Notes under the pieces: generated by a model
What the model was told of the DNA's origin: nothing
Seen by the model: only the letters and a program-made list of their open reading frames with translations
The model's database searches: none
Translations under genes and position numbers: made by a program
DNA from: CAZSRX01 sp964609675 [NCBI: uncultured Bacteroidota bacterium]
GTDB lineage: Bacteria; CLD3; SB21
NCBI GenBank assembly: GCA_964609675.1
Contig: CAZSRX010000023.1
Span: 1-64,000 of the forward strand
Length of the DNA stretch: 64,000 bases
Reading direction: 5' to 3'
Shown: positions 18,098 through 26,784 of the stretch, in pieces
Layout: each line of letters begins with the position of its first letter
How positions within the stretch are numbered: the stretch's first letter is position 1

Positions 18098-20392
18098 ATG
18101 GAAACAAAACGCGTAATATTATTATTGGCTTGCTTCTTATCGTTTACGCTTTATACCCAAGCATTTTCTCAGATGGAGTATCATCCGGGAGAAACGTACA
18201 TCATACTTGCCGACGGAACGACGCGTCTGTACGATCCCAATGTCGATTATTCAAAGTTGAAATTAAATCCACCAAGAAAAGGGAAGGGTTATCATCCCCT
18301 GCCAAAAGATTTTCTTGAAAGAATGAAAGCGCGCGGGATAAAGACCAGCACCTTTAATGTGACGTATAATAATTTTACACCCGATGCACAAGCGGCATTT
18401 CAGTACGCCGTAGATATATGGCAAAGCATCGTGAATTCATCGGTCCCCATCAATACTTACGCGAGCTGGGAGCCGATGGGAGCGGGTGTGTTAGGTAGTT
18501 CTCAACTTATGGGAGCATACAGAAATTTTTCAGGCGCTCCATTAAGCAATGTATGGTATCATGTTACGACCGCCGAAGCGATTAGTGGAACGAACCTTAA
18601 CGGAACCGGATGGGATATATATGTGCGCTTTAACAGCGATTTTGATTGGTATCTCGGTACAGACGGCAAGCCATCCGGTGGCTTGTACGATTTTGTTAGC
18701 ATTGTTTTGCATGAATTGTGTCATGGTTTAGGTTTTTATACATCGTTTAAATATACCAGTGGCGTTGGCCAGTGGGGTTACAGTGGGTATCCTTATATTA
18801 CTGATACCTATACGGAAAACGGCGATTGGCAATCATTGATTAATACGGCTATATTCCCTAACAATTCAACGGCTTTAGGCGCCCAGATCACCAGCAATAA
18901 TGTTTTTTTTAATGGTCCCAATGCCGTACAAAATTATAATAACGTGCGCGGTTCAATATACGCTCCTTCCGTATGGAATGGAGGATCGAGCATGTCCCAC
19001 GTAGGGGAGGAGTTTAACGGCACCAGAAACTCGCTCATGACCTATTCGGCCGCTCCAGGTGAATCGGAGCATGCAGCCGGGCCGGTTACTATCGGATGGT
19101 TGAGGGATATGGGTTGGACTATTCCCAACATACCTCCTATACTGGACCCGCCCATTGCTGATGACAGTATCGCTCAAAATTCTTCTAAATTATTATATTG
19201 TTATTTGCCGAAATATTTTTTTGATCCAGACGCTTATGCGGTAACCTCCTATGCCGCCATATCATCCGGAAACATTATTGTAACGATTCAAAACGATTCG
19301 CTTTATTTAACCCCACAACCGGGTTTTGTTGGATGGGACACGATTTATGTTACAGGAACCGATGAAGGCGGTCTGTCGGTATCGGACACGTTTTGCGTGA
19401 AGGTTAAGACCATTCATCCGGCCGTTAACGGTGTTATGTATACAGCCGGAACCGCCGGAAGCGGGAGCCTCTATGCCCTCAACACGAATACTTCTGAGTT
19501 GACCCTTATTGGGCCTACCACCTATTCGTCGGCTGTTGGACTTACATACCGGCAAAGTGACCATAAAATATTTGGTGCTTTTGTCACGGGAGGATCGACC
19601 ACGTATATATGCCAGGTTAACTCGGAAGACGGAGATGCTTACGAATACGTCCAGACGCCTTTAACCAATGTAAAAGCCATAGAGATGGACCTTGACGACA
19701 ATCTATATGCCGCGCAGTTAAATGGGACTTTGTGGAAAATCAATCTATCCACCGGAGACACAATACGGATTGGCTCCACCGGAATCGCAAATCTGTACGG
19801 GCTCGCTATTAATCCCATAACCAATCAATTATGGGGCTATAATTCCGGCGGAACGCTTTACCGTATCAACAAAGAAACTGCGGCTAGCGAGTTGGTTGGG
19901 GATAATGCCTACACAAACTGTAGAGACATTGCATTTACGTCAGGAGGGGATTTGTATGCTTTAGCAACGGCCGGTAATAAATTAATAAAATTAGATACCA
20001 CCAACGCCTCAGCGACGTTGATAGGCACGAGTACCGGCACAACCGGTTTAAACGCTTTAATGATTTATGGTAATCCACCAGTAGGTGTTTCTGAAGGTAC
20101 AACCGGAATGCCAAAAGAATACAATCTCTACGCCTGTTATCCAAATCCCTTCAATCCGAGTACGACGATTGCCTATGACCTGCCGAGGGCTTCCAGGGTG
20201 GAACTGAAAATATACAATCTGCTCGGTCAGGAAGTGCGGACGCTGGTAAACGCCACTAAGAACGCCGGGCGGCAGACAGTGGTCTGGGACGGCAGAAATG
20301 ATGCCGGCGACGCGGTCAGCAGCGGCATTTACATCTACCGCATCGTCACACCCGGATTTACAAAATCCATGAAGATGATGCTGATCAAGTAA
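18098..20392 (+). CDS. secreted zinc-metalloprotease-like protein with propeller and sorting domains
   Basis: A 764-residue secreted protein. Signal peptide at 1-25. The peptidase-like region carries HELCHGLGF (His205, Glu206, His209) and a later LMTYS (Met about 314) resembling the Met-turn of metzincins. The His expected at the third position of HExxHxxGxxH is a Thr, so the third zinc ligand is unclear. An Ig/cadherin-like segment follows (about 345-445), then a beta-propeller-like region with repeats of the form LYALNTNTSELTLIG (about 450-660). YPNPFNPST at residue 681 starts the C-terminal sorting domain, ending KSMKMMLIK. It has its own promoter and terminator. Function: probably extracellular proteolysis, unless the missing ligand makes it a binding protein. 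Confidence 0.85.
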   Translation: METKRVILLLACFLSFTLYTQAFSQMEYHPGETYIILADGTTRLYDPNVDYSKLKLNPPRKGKGYHPLPKDFLERMKARGIKTSTFNVTYNNFTPDAQAAFQYAVDIWQSIVNSSVPINTYASWEPMGAGVLGSSQLMGAYRNFSGAPLSNVWYHVTTAEAISGTNLNGTGWDIYVRFNSDFDWYLGTDGKPSGGLYDFVSIVLHELCHGLGFYTSFKYTSGVGQWGYSGYPYITDTYTENGDWQSLINTAIFPNNSTALGAQITSNNVFFNGPNAVQNYNNVRGSIYAPSVWNGGSSMSHVGEEFNGTRNSLMTYSAAPGESEHAAGPVTIGWLRDMGWTIPNIPPILDPPIADDSIAQNSSKLLYCYLPKYFFDPDAYAVTSYAAISSGNIIVTIQNDSLYLTPQPGFVGWDTIYVTGTDEGGLSVSDTFCVKVKTIHPAVNGVMYTAGTAGSGSLYALNTNTSELTLIGPTTYSSAVGLTYRQSDHKIFGAFVTGGSTTYICQVNSEDGDAYEYVQTPLTNVKAIEMDLDDNLYAAQLNGTLWKINLSTGDTIRIGSTGIANLYGLAINPITNQLWGYNSGGTLYRINKETAASELVGDNAYTNCRDIAFTSGGDLYALATAGNKLIKLDTTNASATLIGTSTGTTGLNALMIYGNPPVGVSEGTTGMPKEYNLYACYPNPFNPSTTIAYDLPRASRVELKIYNLLGQEVRTLVNATKNAGRQTVVWDGRNDAGDAVSSGIYIYRIVTPGFTKSMKMMLIK

Positions 20393-20417
20393 TCCTCCAA
20401 ATCGGTCAGACAATTAT

Positions 20418-20450
20418 AAAAAGGGAATCCGAATGGATTCCCTTTTTTTT
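20418..20450 (+). terminator. Rho-independent terminator
   Basis: AAAGGGAATCC/GGATTCCCTTT stem with a GAAT loop and a run of T residues, 26 bp after the metalloprotease stop. Confidence 0.93.
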
Positions 20451-20811
20451 ATTCATCTTTTACTGAAAGATCATTATCCATGCGATGGATACCCGCCTAT
20501 TCGTTAGTGCGTTTAACAAACTGTAAAATTTAAAAAAATATTTAGAGTACTTTCAATGACCGGCGTCTCGATAGCGCCATGTGTCAGGTCGATGCCGGAT
20601 TTTGTAAACTACTCAAAACGCGGCTTAGGTATGAGGATAATAGCCAAAGAATAGCAGATACCCGGTCGTTTTTTATCGCATCAGTCGGCGTTGAAAACAA
20701 CAGGCGCGTTATTGCGACCGTATCTCAGTAAGGGCCGAGTCGTCATTTCATGTTGAGTTATTGATTTTTTTTATCTATTTTGGTGTCCGTTAGACAGGAA
20801 AAATTGAACGT
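20451..20811. other. intergenic region without a gene
   Basis: About 360 bp between the terminator and the CDF gene. Mixed composition with short imperfect inverted repeats. No ORF with start signals, no tRNA and no obvious riboswitch was seen; the promoter of the CDF gene presumably lies at its 3' end but is not clear. Confidence 0.45.
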
Positions 20812-21666
20812 ATGAATCAAAAATTAAAAACAGCCAGACTATCCATAATATCCAATTCCACGCTCATAACGCTTAAAATGGTCGTAGGGATTTTTTCGGG
20901 TTCCGTAAGCATTATTTCGGAGGCGATTCATTCGCTTATGGATCTTATTGCCGCGGTTATCGCATATTATTCTGTAAGAATATCGGATACGCCTCCGGAC
21001 AAGGAACATCCGTACGGTCACGGAAAGTATGAGAACATATCGGCGGTTATTGAGGCGTTACTGATTTTTGTAGCGGCGTTCTGGATCATTTTTGAAGCGG
21101 TAAAGAAAATCGCCGGAAGCGCCGAAGTGGAAATGCTGGGTCTGGGTATCGGCGTGATGGTTGTTTCAGGGATTGTGAACGCATGGGTGTCCCGGCAATT
21201 GTACCGGGCGGCGCGGAAGCATGATTCCATCGCTCTCGAAGCCGATGCCCTGCATCTTAAAGCGGACGTCTATACATCACTCGGCGTAGCGGCCGGCCTG
21301 GCGCTGATATGGATTAGCGGTTTTCATGTGCTCGATCCGATCCTCGCAATCGCTGTCGCGATATTTATTTTGAAAGAGGCGTATTTGCTGATTCGCCGCG
21401 CCTATTCACCGCTGCTGGATGTCAGTTTTGATGATAATGAAATCGAACAGATAAAAAAAATCATTCACGGCCATAACCTGCAGTACCACAATCTGCGCAC
21501 CCGTAAAGCCGGCAGTAAGAAGTTTGCCGATTTTCATCTCGAATTTATCCAGAATCCAAGCGTCGCCGAAGCCAACGAAATATGCGATAAAATTAAAATG
21601 GAACTCCAGGAACGGTTTACGAATATCGATGTGACCATTCATATGGATACAACACGGGATATCTGA
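20812..21666 (+). CDS. cation diffusion facilitator (CDF) metal exporter
   Basis: A 284-residue inner membrane divalent-cation/proton antiporter. The usual six transmembrane segments are followed by a cytoplasmic ferredoxin-like C-domain. Metal-site motifs are visible: SEAIHSLMD in TM2 (His and Asp) and ADALHLKADVYTS in TM5 (HxxxD). The loop EHPYGHGKYENI is typical of the family. The C-domain ends with VTIHMD, also typical. Likely exports Zn(II), Fe(II), Co(II) or Mn(II); the metal cannot be chosen from sequence alone. It is 11 bp upstream of yjbQ and probably co-transcribed. Confidence 0.93.
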   Translation: MNQKLKTARLSIISNSTLITLKMVVGIFSGSVSIISEAIHSLMDLIAAVIAYYSVRISDTPPDKEHPYGHGKYENISAVIEALLIFVAAFWIIFEAVKKIAGSAEVEMLGLGIGVMVVSGIVNAWVSRQLYRAARKHDSIALEADALHLKADVYTSLGVAAGLALIWISGFHVLDPILAIAVAIFILKEAYLLIRRAYSPLLDVSFDDNEIEQIKKIIHGHNLQYHNLRTRKAGSKKFADFHLEFIQNPSVAEANEICDKIKMELQERFTNIDVTIHMDTTRDI

Positions 21667-21677
21667 AGGGCTACAGG

Positions 21678-22094
21678 ATGGTTTACGGAGAAACAATCCG
21701 GATTTCTATGAAAGGGTTTTCCGATGTCCGGGACATTACCGGCGAGGTTAGGCGCATAGCCGGTGCATCAGGAATCCGAAATGGTCTGGTAAGCATATTT
21801 GCTGTTGGTTCTACGGCGTCGGTGACCACAATTGAATATGAGCCCGCGCTGGTGGAAGATTTCAGGGATCAGTTGGAAAAGTTTGCTTCGCACCGCATGC
21901 CCTCGCGGCATTCAGCGACCTGGGGCGATGACAACGGATTTTCACATATACGCGCATCCTTTATGGGTCCCGGGCTGACGGTACCGTTGCATGAAGGCAG
22001 CCCGGTCCTCGGGACGTGGCAACAGATTGTCGTCATCGACCACGACAACCGGGCGCGACTGCGGGAGGTATTTGTCCAGGTCCTCGGCGAGTAA
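21678..22094 (+). CDS. yjbQ: YjbQ family protein (UPF0047)
   Basis: A 138-residue single-domain protein matching the YjbQ/UPF0047 family along its length. Hallmarks are the internal HSATWGDDNGFSHIRASFMG segment with conserved His residues, LTVPLHEG and GTWQQIVVIDHD. Some family members have a weak thiamine-phosphate synthase activity; the physiological role is unsettled. It follows the CDF exporter by 11 bp, which gives no firm functional clue. Confidence 0.9.
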   Translation: MVYGETIRISMKGFSDVRDITGEVRRIAGASGIRNGLVSIFAVGSTASVTTIEYEPALVEDFRDQLEKFASHRMPSRHSATWGDDNGFSHIRASFMGPGLTVPLHEGSPVLGTWQQIVVIDHDNRARLREVFVQVLGE

Positions 22095-22203
22095 ATGTTT
22101 TTTTAAATAATTTTAGCATTAAAAAAAAAACTTCTATATATTTGCATAAAGTGCAAAAAGAAAAACCTTATAGCTGAATCCGATATTTGATACAGGAGAA
22201 ACC

Positions 22204-23754
22204 ATGAGTGCGAATCCGAAGAATGAACAGCTTCAGAAACTGAAGCACCAGGCCAGCCAGGGCGGCGGACAGGACCGTATTGATGCGCAGCATGCGAAAG
22301 GCAAGATGACGGCCCGGGAACGTATTGAAGTGCTGCTGGACCGCGGGTCGTTCCGCGAGATTGATACCTTCGTGGAACACCGGACTACGGACCTCGGCAT
22401 GGCCAAGAAGAAGTTTTTATCCGACAGCGTGGTAACCGGCTGGGGCACGATTGACGGTCGCACCGTGTACGTGTTCGCTCAGGATTTTACGGTGTTCGGC
22501 GGCAGTCTCGGCGAGGTGCATTCGGAAAAGATTTGCAAGGTGATGGACATGGCGCTTAAGAACGGCGCGCCGCTCATCGGTCTGAATGATTCCGGCGGCG
22601 CCCGCATCCAGGAAGGCGTGGTCAGTCTGGCGGGATACGCTAATATATTTCTTCGCAACACGCTGTGCTCGGGGGTGATTCCGCAGATCAGTTCCATCAT
22701 GGGCCCGTGCGCAGGCGGCGCCGTGTACAGCCCCTCGCTGACCGATTTTACGTTTATGGTGAACAAGAGCAGTTATATGTTCATCACCGGTCCCGATGTG
22801 GTTAAAACCGTCACGCACGAGGAAGTCAGTTTCGAGGAACTCGGCGGCGCTTCCGTTCACAGTACCAAGAGCGGCGTCTGTCATTTTGTAGCGAACGACG
22901 AAGCCGAATGCATCGCCATGATCCGCCATTTGATGAGCTATCTGCCTTCAAACAATATGGAGGACCCGCCGTTTATTGAAACTGGCGACGACCCGAACCG
23001 TATGGAAGAAAAACTCGATACCATTGTTCCTGAAGAACCCAACAAACCCTACAACATTAAAGACGTCATCAACCTGATTGTAGATAACGGCGTATTCTTT
23101 GAAGTTCAGGAACATTACGCCCAGAATATTGTAATTGGATTTGCGCGGCTTGGCGGTCAATCGGTGGGTATCGTTGCCAATCAGCCCGCCGTGCTGGCCG
23201 GCGTACTCGATATCAAGTCTTCTATCAAAGGCGCCCGGTTCGTACGGTTCTGCGACTGCTTTAACATTCCGGTTATCACTTTTGAAGACGTGCCCGGCTT
23301 CTTGCCCGGGGTGGATCAGGAACACAGCGGCATCATCGTTCACGGCGCCAAACTGCTCTATGCGTACTGCGAGGCCACCGTACCCAAGATTACCGTAATT
23401 ACGCGCAAGGCCTACGGCGGGGCGTACATCGTCATGAACAGCAAGCACATTCGCGGCGATTACAACATTGCCTGGCCGACCGCCGAAATTGCCGTTATGG
23501 GACCCGAAGGCGCGGTCAATATCATTTTCCGCAAGGAAATTTCCGAAGCCGAAGATCCGGTGGCCAAACGCGCGGAGTTAATTAAGAATTACACGGAAAA
23601 ATTCGCCACGCCGTATGTGGCCGCTTCCCGGGGGTATCTGGACGATGTTATCCATCCGCATGAAACCAGGCCGCGGCTCATCGAAGCGCTGCGTATGTTG
23701 CGAAATAAAAACGATCAGAATCCCCCGCGCAAGCACGGCAATATTCCGCTTTAA
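22204..23754 (+). CDS. acyl-CoA carboxyltransferase subunit (transcarboxylase 12S / propionyl-CoA carboxylase beta type)
   Basis: A 516-residue biotin-dependent carboxyltransferase of the propionyl-CoA carboxylase beta / methylmalonyl-CoA decarboxylase alpha family. It moves carboxyl between carboxybiotin and an acyl-CoA. Both crotonase-like halves are present, with oxyanion motifs [21 protein letters not shown] and, in the second half, [18 protein letters not shown] and [15 protein letters not shown] lies 6 nt before the start. Immediately downstream on the same strand are a cupin gene, a 5S-type carboxyltransferase and a biotin carrier. This set matches Propionibacterium transcarboxylase (12S, 5S, 1.3S) better than a plain acyl-CoA carboxylase, since no biotin carboxylase is nearby. 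Confidence 0.92.
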   Translation: MSANPKNEQLQKLKHQASQGGGQDRIDAQHAKGKMTARERIEVLLDRGSFREIDTFVEHRTTDLGMAKKKFLSDSVVTGWGTIDGRTVYVFAQDFTVFGGSLGEVHSEKICKVMDMALKNGAPLIGLNDSGGARIQEGVVSLAGYANIFLRNTLCSGVIPQISSIMGPCAGGAVYSPSLTDFTFMVNKSSYMFITGPDVVKTVTHEEVSFEELGGASVHSTKSGVCHFVANDEAECIAMIRHLMSYLPSNNMEDPPFIETGDDPNRMEEKLDTIVPEEPNKPYNIKDVINLIVDNGVFFEVQEHYAQNIVIGFARLGGQSVGIVANQPAVLAGVLDIKSSIKGARFVRFCDCFNIPVITFEDVPGFLPGVDQEHSGIIVHGAKLLYAYCEATVPKITVITRKAYGGAYIVMNSKHIRGDYNIAWPTAEIAVMGPEGAVNIIFRKEISEAEDPVAKRAELIKNYTEKFATPYVAASRGYLDDVIHPHETRPRLIEALRMLRNKNDQNPPRKHGNIPL

Positions 23755-23794
23755 CACGTCAGCCCCGCAGGATTAGGCCGAAAGGAAACATTTT

Positions 23795-24130
23795 ATGTCA
23801 AATAAAACCAGCATTAAAGAATTGTCGGATATTCTCAAACAGCCCTATACCCATCTGGAACTGGGGCAGGTCAACGATCATGCCGTATATGTTCTGCAGT
23901 TCAAGGGCGAATATCCGTTTCACAGCCACACCAAAGACGAGATGTACCTCGTGATGGAAGGCGCCATCGAATTACGGTTTAAAAATCAGCCCACGATTAA
24001 ATTGGACGCTCACGAATGCACGGTTATTCGCGCTTATACCACGCATAGTCCCTATGCCGAGAAGGATGCGGTAGTGCTGATATTCAAACCTAGAGAAATG
24101 TTTGGAACGCCAACCGAAGAGGAAGATTAA
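23795..24130 (+). CDS. small cupin-domain protein
   Basis: A 111-residue protein made of one cupin barrel. Cupin motif 1 is visible as YPFHSHTKDEMYLVMEGAIE (His-x-His and Glu metal ligands) and motif 2 around TTHSPYAEKDAVVLIFKP. It lies between the two carboxyltransferase genes, 41 bp after the first and 15 bp before the second, so it is part of their operon. It could be a metal-dependent isomerase/hydrolase acting on a pathway intermediate, or a small-molecule sensor. The reaction is unknown. Confidence 0.85.
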   Translation: MSNKTSIKELSDILKQPYTHLELGQVNDHAVYVLQFKGEYPFHSHTKDEMYLVMEGAIELRFKNQPTIKLDAHECTVIRAYTTHSPYAEKDAVVLIFKPREMFGTPTEEED

Positions 24131-24145
24131 CCGCGAGGAAACGCC

Positions 24146-25633
24146 ATGAAAAAACACCTAAAAATCTGCGAAACCTTGCTCCGTGACGCGCATCAGTCCC
24201 TGCTGGCGACCCGGATGCGCACCGCCGACATGTTGAAGGTAGCCGCGGAACTCGATCGGATCGGATTTGCCGCACTGGATGTGTGGGGCGGCGCCACGTT
24301 CGACAGCGCGCTGCGGTATCTGGGTGAGGACCCCTGGGAGCGCCTGCGCACGCTCCGCAAGGCCATGCCCAACTCCAAACTCCAGATGCTGGTGCGGGGC
24401 CAGCACTTAGTCGGATACAAGCACTATCCCGATGATATTGCCGAACGGTTCATCGTGAACGCCCGGAAAAACGGCATTGATATCTTTCGCATCTTTGACG
24501 CGCTGAATGATACGCGGAACGTGGAATTTGTCATGAAAATCGCCAAACGCGAGAAAGCCCATGTGCAGGCCGCGATTGCCTATACCATCAGTCCGGTTCA
24601 CGATATCACGGGCTATGTTGCCACGGCCCGGCGTCTGGCAGAACTCGGCGCGGATTCCATCTGCATTAAGGACCTTGCCGGCATCCTTACGCCGTTTAAG
24701 GCGTTCGAACTCGTGAGCGCTCTCAAAAAGGATCCGGGCCTGCCCGTGCACATCCATATTCATTACACCACCGGTATGGGAACGGCTACACTGTTAAAGG
24801 CCATCGAGGCCGGTGTGGATTCTGTCGATACCGCTATTTCATCCATGTCCATGGCCGCTTCCCAGCCGCCCACGGAGACGATGGTCACGATCCTTCAGAA
24901 CACGGATTATGACACCGGACTGGACTTGAACGCCCTGACATCCATCGCCCGTCTGATCAGCGATATACGCCAGAAGTACCGCATTTTTGAAGCGCATTGG
25001 CCGTCGGTGGAATGGCATGTACTGCAGTTTCATCTGCCCGGCAACATGATGAATTATATCAAAAATGTGCTGAGCGAACACAAACAAATGGATAAACTCT
25101 ATGCCGTGATGGATGAGGTTCTCCAGGTTCGTAAAGATCTCGGATATCCGCCTCTGCTGACGCCCCTGAGCCAGATTATCGCCTCTCAGGCTATATGGAA
25201 TGTGCGTCTGGAAGAACGGTATAAGATCATTACCGATGAGATCAAGGATTACATTCGCGGCTGGCACGGGCGGCCTCCGGCTCCGGTGGATACGGAATTG
25301 ATGAAAAAAGCCATTGGTACGGACACACCGATAACATGCCGTCCGGCCGATTTGTTGAGCCCCGGCATGGAAGACGCCAAACGCGAAATCGGCTCATTAG
25401 CCAAAACCGAAGAAGACGTGCTTTCCTATGCTTTGTTTCCGCAAATCGCCCGGCCGTTTCTTGAACGGCGCGCCAAAGGATTGCTCGGACAAACCGAACT
25501 GGCCGCCGCGGCTGCCGCTATGCTGCTTTTTCAGCATGATGCCAAACGGAAAAAGAGCCGGCACATGGAAAGCCGCCATGCCGCCCTGAGTTCATGGAAA
25601 TTGTCCAACCGGGCTAAATTACTAAGGAGGTAA
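24146..25633 (+). CDS. pyruvate/oxaloacetate carboxyltransferase (transcarboxylase 5S / pyruvate carboxylase B / OadA type)
   Basis: A 495-residue TIM-barrel carboxyltransferase that moves carboxyl between pyruvate/oxaloacetate and carboxybiotin. Motifs include RDAHQSLLATRMRT (metal and substrate site), DVWGGATFD, RGQHLVGYKHYPDD, DIFRIFDALND, the CIKDLAG segment with the carbamylated-Lys position, and HIHYTTGMGTA. Length fits the stand-alone 5S or PycB form without a biotin domain. It ends 1 bp before the biotin carrier gene, which has a strong AAGGAGG site. With the 12S-type gene upstream this gives a complete methylmalonyl-CoA:pyruvate transcarboxylase set; a pyruvate carboxylase or Na+ pump would need partners elsewhere. 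Confidence 0.93.
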   Translation: MKKHLKICETLLRDAHQSLLATRMRTADMLKVAAELDRIGFAALDVWGGATFDSALRYLGEDPWERLRTLRKAMPNSKLQMLVRGQHLVGYKHYPDDIAERFIVNARKNGIDIFRIFDALNDTRNVEFVMKIAKREKAHVQAAIAYTISPVHDITGYVATARRLAELGADSICIKDLAGILTPFKAFELVSALKKDPGLPVHIHIHYTTGMGTATLLKAIEAGVDSVDTAISSMSMAASQPPTETMVTILQNTDYDTGLDLNALTSIARLISDIRQKYRIFEAHWPSVEWHVLQFHLPGNMMNYIKNVLSEHKQMDKLYAVMDEVLQVRKDLGYPPLLTPLSQIIASQAIWNVRLEERYKIITDEIKDYIRGWHGRPPAPVDTELMKKAIGTDTPITCRPADLLSPGMEDAKREIGSLAKTEEDVLSYALFPQIARPFLERRAKGLLGQTELAAAAAAMLLFQHDAKRKKSRHMESRHAALSSWKLSNRAKLLRR

Positions 25634-25634
25634 C

Positions 25635-26132
25635 ATGCACGAAAAATTCAGGTTGATCCTTGACGGCGTGTCGTATGAAATTGAACGGCAGGAAGATATG
25701 CTTTTAGTCAACGGGCACCCGTTCAGTTATGATATCAGGGATAATATTGTGTACATTGATGAGAATCCCCACACCGTTTCGATGCTTGGCTCCCAGCTGA
25801 AAATTAACGACAAATTGTATCCCGTTGAAGTGGAAGGCCTGGACGAACCGATACTTAAAAAACGCCGGGTGCCCTCCCTGTCCACGGGCGCCGATGCCGG
25901 CGTACTCTCGGCGGCCATGCCCGGGCTGATTGTTAAATTGTTTAAAAAAGAAGGCGACCGCGTAAAAGCCGGCGACGTACTGATTATTCTCGAAGCCATG
26001 AAAATGCAAAATGAACTGCAGGCCCGGATTGACGGCTTCGTGAAACGCATTCTGGTTAAAGAGGGTGAATCCGTAGAGATGCGGCAGGTGCTTATCGAGA
26101 TCGAACCCGATATGGAAATGGGCACCATCTGA
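25635..26132 (+). CDS. biotin carboxyl carrier protein (1.3S type)
   Basis: A 165-residue biotin carrier. The C-terminal biotinyl domain (about 90-158) has the EAMKM site with biotinylated Lys123 and the paired Gly turns of a lipoyl/biotinyl fold. The N-terminal 80 residues are a beta-rich region found in carriers of acyl-CoA carboxylases and transcarboxylases. It is the last gene of the carboxyltransferase operon, starts 1 bp after the 5S-type gene with a strong Shine-Dalgarno, and is followed by a terminator. It would shuttle CO2 between the two carboxyltransferases. Confidence 0.94.
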   Translation: MHEKFRLILDGVSYEIERQEDMLLVNGHPFSYDIRDNIVYIDENPHTVSMLGSQLKINDKLYPVEVEGLDEPILKKRRVPSLSTGADAGVLSAAMPGLIVKLFKKEGDRVKAGDVLIILEAMKMQNELQARIDGFVKRILVKEGESVEMRQVLIEIEPDMEMGTI

Positions 26133-26158
26133 TTTTTTATTATGCCTGCTATCATTAC

Positions 26159-26184
26159 AGCCCGGCCGTTAACCGGGCTTTTTT
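26159..26184 (+). terminator. Rho-independent terminator of the carboxyltransferase operon
   Basis: AGCCCGG/CCGGGCT stem with a 7-nt loop followed by a T run. Confidence 0.9.
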
Positions 26185-26201
26185 GTGCACGGTAAAATAC
26201 A

Positions 26202-26230
26202 TTGACAAGATAATTAGATTATCATATATT
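26202..26230 (+). promoter_or_regulatory. promoter of the MarR gene
   Basis: TTGACA (26202-26207), 17-bp spacer, TATATT (26225-26230). The -10 element overlaps a perfect palindrome, consistent with autorepression. Confidence 0.8.
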
Positions 26231-26244
26231 TGTATAATACAAAT
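26228..26244. promoter_or_regulatory. MarR operator, copy 1 (perfect palindrome)
   Basis: ATTTGTAT-A-ATACAAAT is a perfect 8-1-8 palindrome overlapping the -10 of the MarR promoter. Its core recurs before the downstream methyltransferase gene. Confidence 0.8.
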
Positions 26245-26255
26245 AATATTTCCGA

Positions 26256-26723
26256 ATGAAAAATTCATTAGAAAAACAAGCCCGCGCCTTTCATAAAGTC
26301 CTGAGTGACTTTTTAAAGAAATATCAACTCAGAAACCGGAATGCGATCTGCTGCGGGGAGGTAACAGTCAGCCAATGCTATGTGATGGAAGCCCTTGCGG
26401 AGCATCAAGTCCTGACGATGCAAGCATTGGCCAGATCTATGCAGTTGTCCGTTAGTACGATGACACGGACTGTGGACCAAATTATTAGAAAGGGTTATGC
26501 GGTCAGGTATCAGGACGCGCAGGACCGGCGCCGATGGTATGTTACATTAACCGAAAAAGGCAAAGCTACCGTTAAAGAAATGGAAAACCGGTTTATCGCT
26601 CAGGAAATAAATCTGCTGAGCGCCATGAGCGCCAGCGAACGTGAGCACGTTATCCGTTTGCTAGAGTCCTTATCCGACGCCATTGACACCATGCAGTTTT
26701 GTACCGGGCATGGCCAAGGTTAA
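26256..26723 (+). CDS. MarR-family repressor, probably thiol/metalloid responsive
   Basis: A 155-residue winged-helix regulator. The recognition segment LTMQALARSMQLSVSTMTRTVDQ and the wing DRRRWYVTLTEKGKA are typical of MarR. Unusual are Cys32-Cys33, Cys41 and, near the C-terminus, Cys149 with His152. These could bind a metalloid such as As(III) between helices, as cysteines do in ArsR-type sensors; that is inference. A palindrome over its own promoter and a second copy before the arsenite methyltransferase gene point to control of both transcripts. Confidence 0.9.
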   Translation: MKNSLEKQARAFHKVLSDFLKKYQLRNRNAICCGEVTVSQCYVMEALAEHQVLTMQALARSMQLSVSTMTRTVDQIIRKGYAVRYQDAQDRRRWYVTLTEKGKATVKEMENRFIAQEINLLSAMSASEREHVIRLLESLSDAIDTMQFCTGHGQG

Positions 26724-26739
26724 AAAATTATATTAATAG

Positions 26740-26752
26740 TTGTATTATACAA
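26740..26752. promoter_or_regulatory. MarR operator, copy 2
   Basis: TTGTATTATACAA is the reverse complement of the core TTGTATAATACAA of copy 1. It overlaps a possible -10 (TATTAT, 26743-26748) that lies 17 bp from TTAAAA (26720-26725). A further TTATACAA half site follows at about 26761. Confidence 0.75.
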
Positions 26753-26784
26753 AAATATTCTTATACAAACATAAAGGCCGAGCC

